Source: Symbiodinium natans
Lineage: Eukaryota > Sar > Dinophyceae > Suessiales > Symbiodiniaceae
Reading direction: 5' to 3'
Assembly: GCA_905221605.1 (NCBI GenBank)
Contig: CAJNDS010002519.1
Location: 250,501 to 314,500, forward strand
Length of the DNA stretch: 64,000 nucleotides
A program made the position numbers and the translations under genes. Each line of letters begins with the position of its first letter. The first letter of the stretch is position 1. The notes under the pieces are model-generated. The model made no database searches and was not told the DNA's origin. It was given only the letters and a program-made list of their open reading frames with translations. Shown piece by piece: positions 12,399 to 22,752 of the stretch.

Positions 12399-12569
12399 AA
12401 TTGCGCATTCCGTCAAGACAGCTTCGTTGATCGCGCCCTGACAACGCCTCTGTTCCGGCAGGCGAATGCAGAGCGCTTGGCAGCCTTGCAGGGTTGGAAC
12501 CACGAGGCATGCAAGACTCGCCCCAAGCGTCTGTGGTGCCGCTTTGAGCTTGAAATTTATCGCAGGTGA
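12399..12569 (+). CDS. Exon of unknown gene with a WCxxEL motif
   Basis: A 56-codon open frame reads through FRQDSFVDRALTTPLF, QANAERLAALQGW and RPKRLWCRFELEIYRR, and ends at TGA inside CGCAG|GTGAAA, a good GT donor at 12566. Composition and helix-like pattern look like real protein. The RLWCxxELE wording resembles the W-C-x-x-E-L segment of TIR-like domains; in dinoflagellates similar RLWCVYEL sequences are common. This is only a resemblance, as no other TIR motif is visible. Coding-like frames at 13133-13303 and 13330-13509 on the same strand could be later exons. Confidence 0.45.
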   Translation, partial: NCAFRQDSFVDRALTTPLFRQANAERLAALQGWNHEACKTRPKRLWCRFELEIYRR

Positions 12570-13132
12570 AACTCTTTATGCAGGATGAGCCGATGCACAT
12601 CATCCATGCTTCGCCGGGTCAGGATCAGTGGGTTCATTCGACCCTGAAAAGACACTGAGAGAAGGTGACACTGTGTTTTGGAGAGGTCTCGTTGCCTCGA
12701 AGACTAGGCAAGCAGTATGCGAGCGCTAGTGGGGGAACTCATGTAGAGTGGTGGCTGAGCATTAAAAAAGTGTTCTCTAAACATATTGATGATTCATGGC
12801 ATCCCTGCATGGTAGCACGTGCCTAGTCAGGAACTTGGTCCTGCCAGGAAGTGAACTTGCGTGCGGATGTCCGCATACAAAACAACCAGGCAGATTCATG
12901 CATACAACAGCCTTTTGGCAGAAAACGCTGGCCTTATTGCCGCTCATAGCAGCTGACGATGTGTCGCCGATTAGCTGAGGCTAGTTCTCGCGATGGACAC
13001 TACGATTGTGGGTGAGCTTTACAATGGAGTTCCAGGCCATACATGAGACACTTGAATGTGCTGTGGGAGGGATCGCGCTCGTCGCCCTTCCCCTGCGAGG
13101 GCGCCCTCCGTTGCCACCCATACATGCCCTAA

Positions 13133-13303
13133 CATGCCCGACATCTAGATGAAATAGCAAACTCTGCACGACAAGACCGGAGCCAAGTTCTGCTGAAGGC
13201 CGGGCTCGCCAATCGTCTTCAAGAGTGCGATTCTCCGCACCATCTGCGGCTGGAGTCCACATGCTGTGGAGGCAGGGCTGAACATGTGCTGTGGCAAGCG
13301 TGA
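13133..13303 (+). CDS. Candidate exon, unknown
   Basis: The open frame contains HLDEIANSARQDRSQVLL and KAGLANRLQECDSP, a helix-like, charged composition. An antisense ORF covers the same DNA (minus 12981-13310) but is Arg/Pro/Ser-rich and less convincing. No family is recognised and no splice site was fixed. It could be an exon of the same gene as 12399-12569 and 13330-13509. Confidence 0.28.
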   Translation, partial: HARHLDEIANSARQDRSQVLLKAGLANRLQECDSPHHLRLESTCCGGRAEHVLWQA

Positions 13304-13329
13304 ATACCATTAGCTCGATGCTTGTTTAG

Positions 13330-13509
13330 ATTGTGGCTTCTGGCAAGAAACCGTCAGCAAGTTGGAGGAAGAACGACCTGCAGTATGGCATGGCGGATGC
13401 GCGGCGTAACTTTGAGAACTCCGTCAGGAAGCCGATGCCTGAAGATTGGTATCCTGACAAGTTCGTGGGTTGGCTGATCGTAGATGCGTCAAACGGGTCA
13501 TCCACCTGA
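13330..13509 (+). CDS. Candidate exon, unknown
   Basis: The open frame reads GKKPSASWRKNDLQYGMA, DARRNFENSVRKPMPEDW and YPDKFVGWLIVDASNG. The mix of Trp, Tyr, Asp and Lys is unlike random frames of this region. Several GT sites near the end (about 13492 and 13498) could be the donor. I do not recognise the family. The minus-strand ORF over the same interval is treated as a shadow. Confidence 0.4.
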   Translation: MVASGKKPSASWRKNDLQYGMADARRNFENSVRKPMPEDWYPDKFVGWLIVDASNGSST

Positions 13510-13930
13510 CAGAAAATGCCTTCAGATGGGTCCAGCTGCAGTGCCACTTCGCGGTGGTGTGCAGATGCGTGGACGCTTATTTACAGGAATTGATGAATCA
13601 TTGATGAATATTATTCCTGCATAGCAACAACAAAACTTGTGTGCTTGTATAATGTCGTCTCTGGCTGAAAGGCCTTCTCATTGGACCCAACACTCTGCAG
13701 CGTCAGGACGTTGCAGTCGTGCAGGTAGAGAATCCGAGACAAGAGGCCTCAGAGAAGCGATCCTGGTGCCCACTGTACAGGGCTGTCGCAAAGGCGCAGT
13801 CGCCAGGACGTCGATTCTTAGAGAAACCATTGATCTTGAGCGGAGTGATACTCCAGGTGCCACAGGTCTCTGCTCAGCAGTGCTCAAAGAAGTGCTCAAA
13901 AGGTAGGGGAATGGGCTGCTGGTCCCAGCC

Positions 13931-14927
13931 TTGCGCTTCTTTGCAAAGTGCGTGGCATCAGGCCAGCAGTCGAGACCAGCTCTGGCACTTCTTTGTGGCT
14001 GGGCTGCCCACGCGGGGATTGATGCAGGTTGTCTTCAGGATACCAAAGTTGAGGCTGCTCTGGACATACTCAACATCCGAGAATCGCATGGTGCTAGCTA
14101 CGCTGGACTCTTGAGTTTCATCTCAGGTGAGATGCCAGAAGCAGAGGTCCCACCTGACCTGATATCCTACAACGCTGTCGCTCGACCTCCTATATGCTTG
14201 CAGTCAGTGTACCTACACCTTGAATACAGCCCGTAGAGGCCGTGGAGAACACGCACTCTTGGACATTGGAGGTTCTAGAGCTCAGTGCACCTCATCCCTC
14301 CAAGCATTGCAGGCCATCAACGCGTGTGAGAAGGCGAGCGACTGGCAAGCTGCCTTGGAGGTTTTCTTGGCAACGCCCCGCGAGCTACCAAATGAGATCA
14401 CCTACAATACGGCCATCAGCGCATGCCACAAGGGCTCTCATTGGCAACTCGATGAGAGGTGCTTTGTCAACAGCATCAGGTAGCAAATGTGAATGCCAGG
14501 GGTTGCTGGCAACTTGCACCACAAACTCAGGCAAGGTTCAGTGGCGCTGTTCAAGACGATGGAAGCCCGAGCTTTGGCGTCCTGTCTGAATAGTTGTCGC
14601 ACTGAGGCATCTCGGCCAACTAGCAGAAATGTGGAGAACTTTTGGCTGCCTGAAGCAGGTGAGACATGCTTGTCAGCTTGCCAGGCTCCCAATGTCATCA
14701 CTCACAGTGCAACAATGGCATCTTGTCTACGAGGATCTGCTGGAATCAGTATGATGTGCTTTTTGACTGGAACGATAAGCCAGTTCTGCAGTTGACTCAA
14801 AGAACTGCTGCCCCACCTTCATATGTCTTACTAGCAAAGCCTTCCAGGAGATGCCTGGCAGAAGGCCCTGGAGCTGTATGGTCAACTGCCGCTTGCTGAG
14901 CGCGAGCTTCGGCAGATAAGGAGACGG
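13931..14927 (+). CDS. PPR protein gene, repeat-per-exon
   Basis: At least five pieces on one strand form consecutive PPR helices. They are 13931-14165 (ends VPPDLISYNAV), 14309-14455 (AINACEKASDWQAALEVFLA, then PNEITYNTAISACHKGSHWQ), about 14530-14590 (VALFKTMEARALAS), 14684-14745 (APNVITHSATMASCL) and 14848-14925 (DAWQKALELYGQLPLAE). Joined, they give alternating xPDxxxYNxxISAC and WxxALxLF helices, as expected of a canonical P-class PPR array that binds organelle RNA. The frame changes at each gap, so introns are required; their borders were not all fixed. Divergent third and fourth repeats may mean decay. The start codon is uncertain; a targeting peptide would be expected upstream. Confidence 0.55.
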
Positions 14928-16621
14928 CATGTTCGGTAGGCAAAGAGTGCATTGCCCAGTTTGCCCAGAATCCTTGAGCCGAATTGAAAGGAAGGCAATC
15001 CGATTATGGTCGGGCTGATGCTCCAGGCCAGGGTTTACATACCTTTGGAGGCTGAAGGGTGGAACGCGTATCCGGGACTGTGTTTTTCATTTGGGCTGGG
15101 CTTAGCTTCTTTGAGTTTCGGGGGGCCCTGGGCAGGCCCGCGGGCTTCAGCGTAGATGTGGCATTCTTGGGCGGAAGCACAGGAAGTGTAAGAAACTGTA
15201 ATCAGATTCCGGATTCCGAGCAGCACAATTCTTAGATATTCTTAGGCTGGGGCTTGTTGCCAAAGTCGGTTCTCCTCCTGAGCATGGCAATAGTGAAGGC
15301 GTTCATCGTAAGTTTCAGGAGGTTGGTTTGTCCGGGCTAGTGAGCATGCGAATGTCGCGGCTGACCTTTGCGAAGGGATCCGGAGGCAAAAAAAGGATTA
15401 TGGCAAGTTAGCTCTACCCGAATTGAACAAGCTCTGCATGAGTGTGCGCCGCCTTTCCAAGCCTTTCCCCATCGTCAGCATGCACTGGGTGCAAAGCAAT
15501 GCAGGGCTTACATCTCCTACGTATCAGCCAGCAGCTTCGGGAGCCCTTCATGAAAAAGAGCCAGCTCGTTTTTTTGGGATGCCGGGCAGAGACGAGGGCT
15601 GAACCTGATTGAATCTGGGCCTTCGCTGTGTAGTGAAATGTCGGACCATTCGGACCGTTTCCTTGCCGTGAGCGCTGAAGTCCCTGTGAAATCCTAGCCC
15701 AGTTTCAAGCGCCTCGAGGCACTCGGAGCGGCTAAGGCCTGGGAGGAGGCCCTGGCACACCTGCAGAGGCCGCAATCATTATTGTTTTTTGTTTATTATG
15801 CTTATTGTTACCAGTATTATTGTTATGGTTATTATTATTGTTATTATAAAGATTTGCAACCTGTGCCTTCGTTGAAAGCTCTGGGATGTTGGGGCATGTA
15901 GTGCCGCAAGGAGTTTTGAAGGCGAACATGTGAGATACTGGTAAGAGAGTTTGGAGCTCAGGCACTTCTGGGGCTAGTGTTCGAAATTGTTGACAAAGTT
16001 GTTCTCTTCAAACCTAGTCACGGAACCATGATTGGACAGGCTTGCAAAGCCTGGGTCGCGTGCCGTCGATGCGCTGTGCTTTACAGCTGCAGTGAGGCGC
16101 CCCGGCCATAATACTTTGGAAGGCTTCGAAACACGAGCATGACCTCGAAAGGGCACTCTGCTGCAGAGATGCCTCGCAACAAAGACAGCCAACATTGAAA
16201 GCAGCACGCGCCGGTGTCAAGCTGGACACAATCCAAGATCGAATTTCGATTCCTAGTTTCACCGACCCGAGCTGGACGTCATACGTGCGTTGAGGTCCTC
16301 CTTCAATCCCACCCAAACCCAAGAGACAAACAAGGACCTGTGGCGCTTGCGGGCCATGGGAATGGGCCATTTGGCAGAGTTCGGGTGTGTTTTGTAGACG
16401 TTTCATGGCTTCGTTGGTTTTGGCACTTGCTTGGATTTCACATCCAAAGAGCTTGGATTTGATGATTGTTGTTTGGGACACTAACTTCGCAAATGAAGTC
16501 TGCTCCATGCTACGCACGCCCACCTTTCCAAGGTCTGTGGGTCTGAGGGCGCTTCTCCTGCAGAAACTTCGTTTTGGCGTGTGAGCATGTGATGAATAAG
16601 AGTAATCAGAGGTTATCTCAT
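14928..16621. other. Mostly no gene; two weak coding pieces
   Basis: A + strand open frame at 15202-15411 (69 codons, contains EGVHRKFQEVGLSGLVSMRM) is protein-like but unassigned. At 15717-15768 the + frame reads ALGAAKAWEEALAHLQ, which fits a PPR second helix and may be a relic of the neighbouring PPR genes. The 207-codon minus-strand ORF at 16014-16637 has no motif and is taken as chance. Confidence 0.35.
15777..15849. repeat. ATT/TTG trinucleotide-rich microsatellite
   Basis: A degenerate run of ATT, TTG and TTA triplets, ending in ATTATTATTGTTATTATAA. It directly follows the PPR-like piece at 15717-15768. Confidence 0.7.
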
Positions 16622-17010
16622 TTGGATTTGGTTGCATGTCGTTTCTTTGGCCGCATGTCTGAGGCCGTGTTCCTGCTGGACAAAATGCAGGGCCACGGCT
16701 TTCTGCCCGATGTTTTGGGCTCAGTCCTCTCCTGGTGAGCTGTGCCGCCTTAGACTCGAACTGTGAGATCCCCTTTCACGCGGCGCACACGCTTTCAAGG
16801 TCGTTACAGCCACCTTGGTTCTCAGCGCCTGCCGGCACCTTGTCTCTTTACCAGAGGTTAGCTTCAAGAAGCATGGCTGATCCGACGCCTATGTCATGCT
16901 CGAGCAGGCAAGCTGGGCAATGGCAAGCTGCACTTCGCATCTTAAGAGAGACGATGCCGTCACTTGGTATCGATGCTTGGAGCATTCAGCTTCACTTTGC
17001 CACGGTATAG
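16622..17010 (+). CDS. PPR exons
   Basis: The first exon (16622-16734) reads LDLVACRFFGRMSEAVFLLD then KMQGHGFLPDVLGS, i.e. the end of a PPR first helix, a full second helix (xxEAVFLLDKM) and the next repeat start (xPDV). It ends at GTGAGC (16735), a good donor. The second piece (about 16900-16985) reads QAGQWQAALRILRETM and SLGIDAWS, again a PPR second helix plus turn. They are probably later exons of the gene at 13.9-14.9 kb or a separate PPR gene. The first exon is well supported. Confidence 0.5.
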
Positions 17011-17905
17011 CTTATAGGCATCAAGCCGGAATGTTTCAAAGGTCACAGTACTTTAGGTAGAGGGCTCTTGGTCCCAGCTGGCTTGGCAAGAACGAAAAGC
17101 AGCTCCAATCTCCAAACGCAAGCAAGGAGCCGGGCACCTCAAGCATCAGGAATGTGTTGGGTGCCTGCTTCGAGGCTGGGAACTGGGTGTGCTTTGTAAC
17201 TAGAGCCGCTAGACATGCTCAATTCTTGTTGGTCACTGCTGTTACAATCGGCCGTAGCCTCAGCTGGTCGAGTTGAGGCCAATCAGCTCGACGTCGGCTT
17301 GGAGTTGCTGAAGGTGCGCCGCTGCTCTGTGGCCTGCGCGCTAAAGATTACTGAAACATGCTGAAGCATTTGCATCCACCCTTTTTGTTCCGTGAGCTCC
17401 CATGCGGCCCAGGAGTCACCGCTGCTGAGGGCCCCCAGGCATCACGTTTTATCAGGACTAATTACCCAGGATCGCAAGTAATCGCGAGTGAGACCATTCG
17501 ACGGGATAGGCGTGGCCAGAAGCTGCCGCTAGCGGCTGTTCTTATACAGGCCCAGCTGTTGCTAGGGTTGCGGACACAGATCCTGATTCAAGCGCCCCGG
17601 CTTGTCACAAACTTTATGGCATTCATGGTAAAACTAAACGGGAAGTGCAAGTTTCTTCAAGAAGTGAATCAGCCCAGGATTCTGCGGAATGCAGCCACGC
17701 GTTGCGGCACGTGGCCTCCGCGCAGATGTGGCAGGAGGCGCCTCTTGCGCAGATTCAGGTCGCTTCAGGTCCAAGCAGAGAACTGTCGTGGGAATTGACA
17801 GGCGCTCTGGCTCACAGGGCACATGCTGGAACATGGCCTCGAGCTGAGCGCAGGCAGTTCTTGGGCACATCCGTTGCAAAATAGCTATCCTGATGGCTTG
17901 TTTTC
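17011..17905. other. PPR-like remnants and unassigned ORFs
   Basis: At 17263-17352 the + frame gives ASAGRVEANQLDVGLELLKV, weakly like a PPR helix. At about 17645-17760 the frame RHVASAQMWQEAPLAQIQ also has PPR flavour. Overlapping ORFs on both strands (+ 17358-17798, minus 17634-18215) have no recognisable motif. Confidence 0.3.
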
Positions 17906-17909
17906 GCAG

Positions 17910-18242
17910 AAATATCTGATGATGTCGGCTGTGCCGTTCCTGATGAATATGCCCGCATACCCAACACGCCTGTTTTGCGACTGAGTGCCCCGGCATACAC
18001 ACACACAACTTGCGCCTGGCTTCATTCGACGCACGGAGCATCGGACACGGCAAGAAACTATCTGTGTCCTGCACCACTCGAAGCCCTGAGTTCCATCTTG
18101 GGCCTCCCTGACAAGGTGCCCAGCCCTTCCTGAGGAAGGTACCGCAGCTTGCGCAGCTGGCGGTCACAAGGTCAGGGTATCTGTGAAGTTTGTGTTGTCG
18201 GAAAGCAGGGTCCAAACTTTCAGAGGGCTTCTGAGAGTTTAG
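17910..18242 (+). CDS. Unknown gene, two coding-like frames
   Basis: After TTTTCGCAG the frame runs without a stop for about 74 codons to 18131, with SDDVGCAVPDEYARIPNTPV, LRLSAPAYTHTTCAW and PLEALSSILGLPDKVPSP. The composition is protein-like and quite unlike the antisense ORF. A second frame, shifted by one base, follows directly (18132-18242: EEGTAACAAGGHKVRVSVKF, then VLSESRVQTFRGLL). This suggests either an intron with nearby borders or a frameshift. No family is recognised. Because there is no ATG near the start, this should be an internal exon. Confidence 0.4.
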
Positions 18243-18300
18243 GGTGCATGTCAGCTCTCCCGCGTCAGATTCTAGGACACGCGGTTCTAAACGAGAATCT

Positions 18301-18444
18301 ATGGAACCTGGTCTTGGTCTGCTTCCTGGCAGATCGCCGCCGCCGCCCGCACGTCCACAGCGGCCACCACCGCCTAGCGGACGGAAGATGGAGGCACCGA
18401 TGAGCTATAGCGTTCTGAGTATTCCGGCAGCTTGTTACAGCTGA
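18301..18444 (+). CDS. Proline-rich candidate exon
   Basis: The ORF begins MEPGLGLLPGRSPPPPARPQ and continues RPPPPSGRKMEAPMSYS before a less convincing tail and a stop. Poly-proline blocks of this kind occur in SH3/WW/profilin ligands. Downstream + strand frames at about 18444-18530 (GGPGASAFGTHAAS, Gly/Ala-rich) and 18512-18731 (SGQKPLSPPNIISTSAG) may continue the same low-complexity protein in other exons. No function is assigned. Confidence 0.33.
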   Translation: MEPGLGLLPGRSPPPPARPQRPPPPSGRKMEAPMSYSVLSIPAACYS

Positions 18445-19767
18445 CTTGGCATTGGCGTGGGTGGTCCGGGTGCCTCTGCCTTTGGAACGCATGCTGCAAG
18501 CTTCAACCTTGGCCTGAACTCTATGCAAGGGGCATGACGCGACTGCTGCACTGGAGAAGCGCGATGATGATGCGGCCTCTGAGGCAAGATGCTGTTCAGG
18601 TCAAAAGCCGCTAAGCCCGCCAAATATCATCTCCACCTCAGCAGGCTCATGGCTTAGTTCCTTAGCCAAAAACCTCAATGGAAGGGAGTCGTCCCAAACC
18701 CTCTCGAAGCTCAAGCCGCTCAAACTGTAAACTCTTCAACCCATCACGGACCCGAAGCCCGGCGACTTAGTCAACTTAGTCGACATGGCATCTTCTCAGT
18801 GTGGCTCTGGTAGAGACGAAAGGCAGCCGGCAGAACCACCGAGGCAACCATGGCAGTGAAGGCCTGCTCATGATTTGTTGTGCGGTGTCTTGCAAGGCGT
18901 AGCGCTGTGCCAGAAGAAGCAGATTGTGTTAGCTTGACTGGCCAAAGACGAGGCAGCAGAGCCAGACCAGCAAGAAGAGCAAAAGGCTTCCCGGCCAATG
19001 GCGGTTTTACTTTCGGGGTGAGGTGTCACAGTTTGCGCTCTGCCAAGGAGCTCAGCTACCGCGTCACTGAGAGGGGAGCCCCTCCGCCGCAAGACTTTCG
19101 GGATTTAACCCGGCCAAGGTCAGTGTATGTGTAGAACACGAAGCCTGCGCAATTTCGAATCCTCCATGCGCAGTGACATCACAGGCAGAAGGCAGCACAC
19201 GTGGATCGCTTGCAATATATCTCAGGTTGGATGGCTCTGCTCTGTAGGTTGCAAACTAAACCCCGCGACCTGATCAGGCAGCTCTGATTGACCTCCACGG
19301 TTTGCCGGTGGAAGTGGCAAAGATTGCAGTGCAGGCGGTGACTGGTTGAGACTGCTTGAGGTTGAGGAGTGCAGAGCGGCACTGTCACGTGAAAGACCCG
19401 GTTCGGCGGAGAGTGCCGTTTTGAAGACAACACTACTACGCTTTGCAACAACTCTCTCTTCTCTTACAAAACACTGAAATTGATTTCTCTCGTTTTTGAC
19501 CCCTCCCCCCGCCCCACTCTCACCCCCCAAGCCCCTCCCCTCCCACCCACGTCCCTACTCCCAGCACAGCACTGATGTGCACGAGCTGACGGGAAAATCA
19601 GGAAACCCATATCCAGGCTGCAATTCAGATCAAAAAAGAAGGGCACAAGCTCAGCCATTCCTTCGAATGTGATTTTTCTGCATGGTGGATGCCAACATGA
19701 AACCGTTTCACCTCTACGAGCCGCCTTACTCGCCTAAGCCCAAAAACAATTCCTTAATTGCATTGCA
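18445..19767. other. Possible minus-strand coding pieces
   Basis: Besides the + strand pieces named at 18301, two minus-strand frames look protein-like: 18868-19092 (RRRGSPLSDAVAELLGRAQT) and 19222-19530 (SVVFKTALSAEPGLSRD, Ser/Pro/Leu-rich). With the better candidate at 19768-20010 they could be exons of one minus-strand gene. No splice sites were resolved. Confidence 0.25.
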
Positions 19768-20010
19768 GGTGGCGCTTGAGGACTTGCTGCTGGGGCCACC
19801 AACGGGCAGAGCAGCAGCAAAGGACGGACGAAGCTCAAATCTTGTTTGCTTTGCCGCAGCACAAATGTGAGAGGCTCGGGGTTCCAGAGGGCACTGTCGG
19901 CAAGGAACTGGGTGATCTCATCATCGTCACCGGCAGGGGCAACAACAGCCCAGGTCATGTGCCAAGCGTACTTCTGATGAGCCGTTTTCGGTACTTTTTC
20001 ATCTCTTGAG
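19768..20010 (-). CDS. Candidate minus-strand exon, unknown
   Basis: Read on the minus strand, the frame gives KYAWHMTWAVVAPAGDDDE, ITQFLADSALWNPEPLTFVL and RQSKQDLSFVRPLLLLCPLV. This is markedly more protein-like than either + strand frame, with acidic, Trp and helix-forming residues in sensible order. A minus-strand AG precedes it near 20010. I do not recognise the family. If real, it makes this the one place where transcription runs opposite to the other genes. The + strand frame over 19759-20010 is the alternative. Confidence 0.38.
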
Positions 20011-20947
20011 CTACATAACCTGGGAGAAAGTGCGGCAGCTGTGGGTTGGTGATTGAATGAACGCATTCCGTGGCAGGCGGGTTGGCCGTTGTACGGCCAG
20101 CGGTGATCGCCCTGCTCCGCGAGGCTTGTTGTGGGAGCTGTGCCTGACCGCATCAGTTTCAATGAAGCTGTGGGCTCTGGGCCTTGGCTGTGTGCAGGAG
20201 CTGAAGATCCGGGTGATAGAAACCCGCCACTGGCCCCAGAGCTTTCTTGCGGACTGCGCGACTTTATATGTTGGGACCTGCACGCTGTGGAGACACGATG
20301 CCATGGGTGTGGCAGTAAGCTCTACTTCAGTTATGCATATCCACGATACGCCTTCCCACTGATTCCCAAACACGTGCTAACACAAACGGAGCTACACTGC
20401 ACCCAGCAGTCAGGCTCGGATGGACCCGGCCGGCTCCGCGTCCCCGCCTCCGAACTCCGGAGCTGATTTGGGAGACGAAAAGTGTCTAAAGCATCTAAGT
20501 GGTTAAAAGTGGCTTCATCTCATCCAAAACATGATGGACGACATGTCGGGATGTATCGCATTTAGGGCTTGTGCGTTTGGTCTACGGAGTCTGCGGACTC
20601 TATCAGGGATCAGGAAAAAGTAACTTAAATTGATATTGCAGGCTTGTATGGACAGCTTGGAGATGAGTAGCCTGTGAGAAGGACAGATGACTGTTACCTG
20701 TTCGTGCCCTTGTAAGAGCTAGTAACTAGCAAGTTGGAAGACGAAGCACGATGGTTGAGCCCTGCTGCCGTTTGGAGGAAGCTGCGCGGTGTTCCGAACC
20801 CGAATCGGTGAGAGCTGGCCGATGCTCGGAGCATGCCTGTGGAAAGCTATGCTGAGTGTGTGAAGAGTTGTATCTCGGCTGAGCTTGAAAAGCCCATGTC
20901 CTGTGTTCACAAATAATGTCTCCAACTCGTGACGGCGTGACTCTTCC
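20011..20947. other. No confident gene
   Basis: A + strand frame at 20131-20290 contains VPDRISFNEAVGSGP, weakly reminiscent of a PPR first helix. Nothing else is seen. The minus ORFs at 20011-20373 and 20719-20995 have no motif. Confidence 0.3.
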
Positions 20948-21079
20948 ATGGGCTCCACTCCGCAACGTCAAGACCCCAAGAAAGGCGTCAATCACGACCT
21001 GGGTTCAAAACAGGAGCGGCAGGATTTCATCATGCCAGATCTCATCATTCCCCATGGCTTGTTTCAGAGGGCTAGATGA
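20948..21079 (+). CDS. Short ORF MGSTPQ..., possible first exon
   Basis: A 43-codon ORF begins MGSTPQRQDPKKGVNHDLGS and continues KQERQDFIMPDLIIPHGLFQ before a stop at 21077. The composition is strongly protein-like, and Met-Gly-Ser is a possible myristoylation start. It lies 300 bp upstream of the TRIAP1-like gene. A GC donor after AGG (21070) would join it in frame to an acceptor at 21379-21380 (CTTAG|GACAGC), directly before that gene's ATG. It could thus be an N-terminal extension of that gene or a separate gene; TRIAP1 proteins normally lack such an extension. Confidence 0.42.
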   Translation: MGSTPQRQDPKKGVNHDLGSKQERQDFIMPDLIIPHGLFQRAR

Positions 21080-21386
21080 AAGTGAAGCAGTTTTTGATCT
21101 TCCAGAGAAGGTGTTCTTGCTTGCAACTTTCCGATTCTTAAATCCCCTGAGCCGCGAGGCCGCTGAGGTTTCGCCCCAAGAATGCCGAAGCGAGTATCCC
21201 TCGATGTGTGGGACGTGTTAGAGAGCCTGAAGTTGTGCGGAGGCTGGTCGCTCTGGCCAAGGTCCCCCTTTCCCTCGGTTGTGAAAAGGCCCCCTTGCGC
21301 CGCCGATCTTGGGCTCAAACATGCTGAAGTTGGACAGATTGACATTCCGCCTCCATGTGCAACCGCTGCTTTCTACTTAGGACAGC

Positions 21387-22059
21387 ATGAACGACTCGCA
21401 GCCCGCCGGCAATGGCACGCCCAACAGTGTGGAGACCACCGACTCACGCAAGAAGGGAGATTACAAAGAAGCCATCGCTTTCTGCAAATCCTTCAAAGAC
21501 AAGTGTCCTGGCTCTGGGATGACCGAGGGTGGCGGGTAGCGAAAAAATGCTTTTGCGGGGACCAGTCACTGAAGTTCTGCTGTGTTTGCAGACTTCTGCT
21601 CTGCCGAGGTACGACAGATGCTTTGATGCTTGGTACCGTCAGGGTTTTCTTCGGCATCAGCTCAACAATCCTTGCGACCCTGAGTTTGAGGACTTTGACG
21701 CTGCGGGTAAGCTAGTCTTAGTGCAAGCTAGTGTGTGATAGCTTCAAGCTCATGTTGTCTGTCTCCGTTACATAGACGCAACCTCTGCCCTGCAGCTGCT
21801 TAAATATTATGCTTAAATGAGGTCTTGCGGTCGATTGCACGTGGCTTGCGCTCCGGTCGATTCGTCATGTGGATCGAACACACCTGCCACACCCCCTCTA
21901 GACTCTAGACCCTTAACCCTCAAGCCGACTTCAAGTCATCCGAATGGAATTTGTCTGAGAGTGGGCACCCACAACACTCAGCTAAATCTCCAGGATTACC
22001 GGGCCTGCATCCTCGAAGAGCTTGCCGCTCGTGGCCTGCGACTGCCTGGAAGCCGCTGA
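21387..22059 (+). CDS. TRIAP1/Mdm35 family protein (UPF0203), three exons
   Basis: Three exons join in frame to 87 codons: 21387-21502, 21609-21690 and 21994-22059 (TGA). The joined protein carries two C-x9-C motifs. The first is CKSFKDKYDRC, made across intron 1; the second is CDPEFEDYRAC, made across intron 2. Between them lies FDAWYRQGFLRHQLNNP, matching the conserved Phe-x-x-Trp-x-x-x-(x)-Phe-Leu of TRIAP1/Mdm35. These proteins are oxidised by the Mia40 pathway in the mitochondrial intermembrane space. They pair with Ups/PRELI proteins to move phospholipids, especially phosphatidic acid for cardiolipin synthesis. The tail is ILEELAARGLRLPGSR. Intron 1 is GT-AG; intron 2 begins with GA (AG|GA at both ends), a non-canonical type known from dinoflagellates. 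An AG seven bases before the ATG could serve as trans-splice or splice acceptor. Confidence 0.85.
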
Positions 22060-22752
22060 TGTGCCAACAATGGATGTGGGGATTCGGGGCGCCGCGGTCG
22101 CGGGAGGAGGGGGGAGCTGGGGTGGCAGAGTGAGGCTCGATGAGGATGGGTTCCTTCTTGGCAGGAAGCGTGTTGGGCTTGACAGCTTGACAGGCCGGCC
22201 AGGTAACTCGGGTAGCAGACTTTGCCTGTGCAGGGCTGCTCGAAAGTTGAAGGCCATGCCGTTTTGCGTTGGCAGTTTTGAGGCCCCGTGCATACAGGCC
22301 CGACAGTCTGGAGAACTTTCAGCCGAGCAGCTCGATCTTTCAGACTGCTAGGGGCAGATTGCTCCAGGATCGCGTTTGGATGCGAATGTCATCGGATCGT
22401 TGCCACTGCAACCTCAAGAGGGTGGCGTGCACCGCGTGGTCAAAGTATGCAGCAGCACTACGCCACGTTGCCATGTACAAGCAAGCTGTCTCATGTTGAG
22501 GACAGCTATAGCTGCCCAAAGCTAAAGCTTGCACTCGCAGCGGGGCATGCTTTGGCATTCTGCCAACTTCCAGCCGTTCAAGACCCAGAGAATCAATGCC
22601 GTGAGCAGCTATCTCCAGAGTAGATGTTTACCTGGAACTTCGGTCTGATTTCGCGGAGCGCATGAAATGATCGCCAAGACGGTTCGATGCCTGCCGCTGG
22701 ACTCATGAGCCATGTGCACCTAGAACTTGTGCAGAAAGCTTGGTGGACTTAG

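Noticed and set aside
16014-16637. 207-codon minus-strand ORF
   Set aside because: No motif; the nearby + strand PPR exon at 16622 shows which strand is coding.
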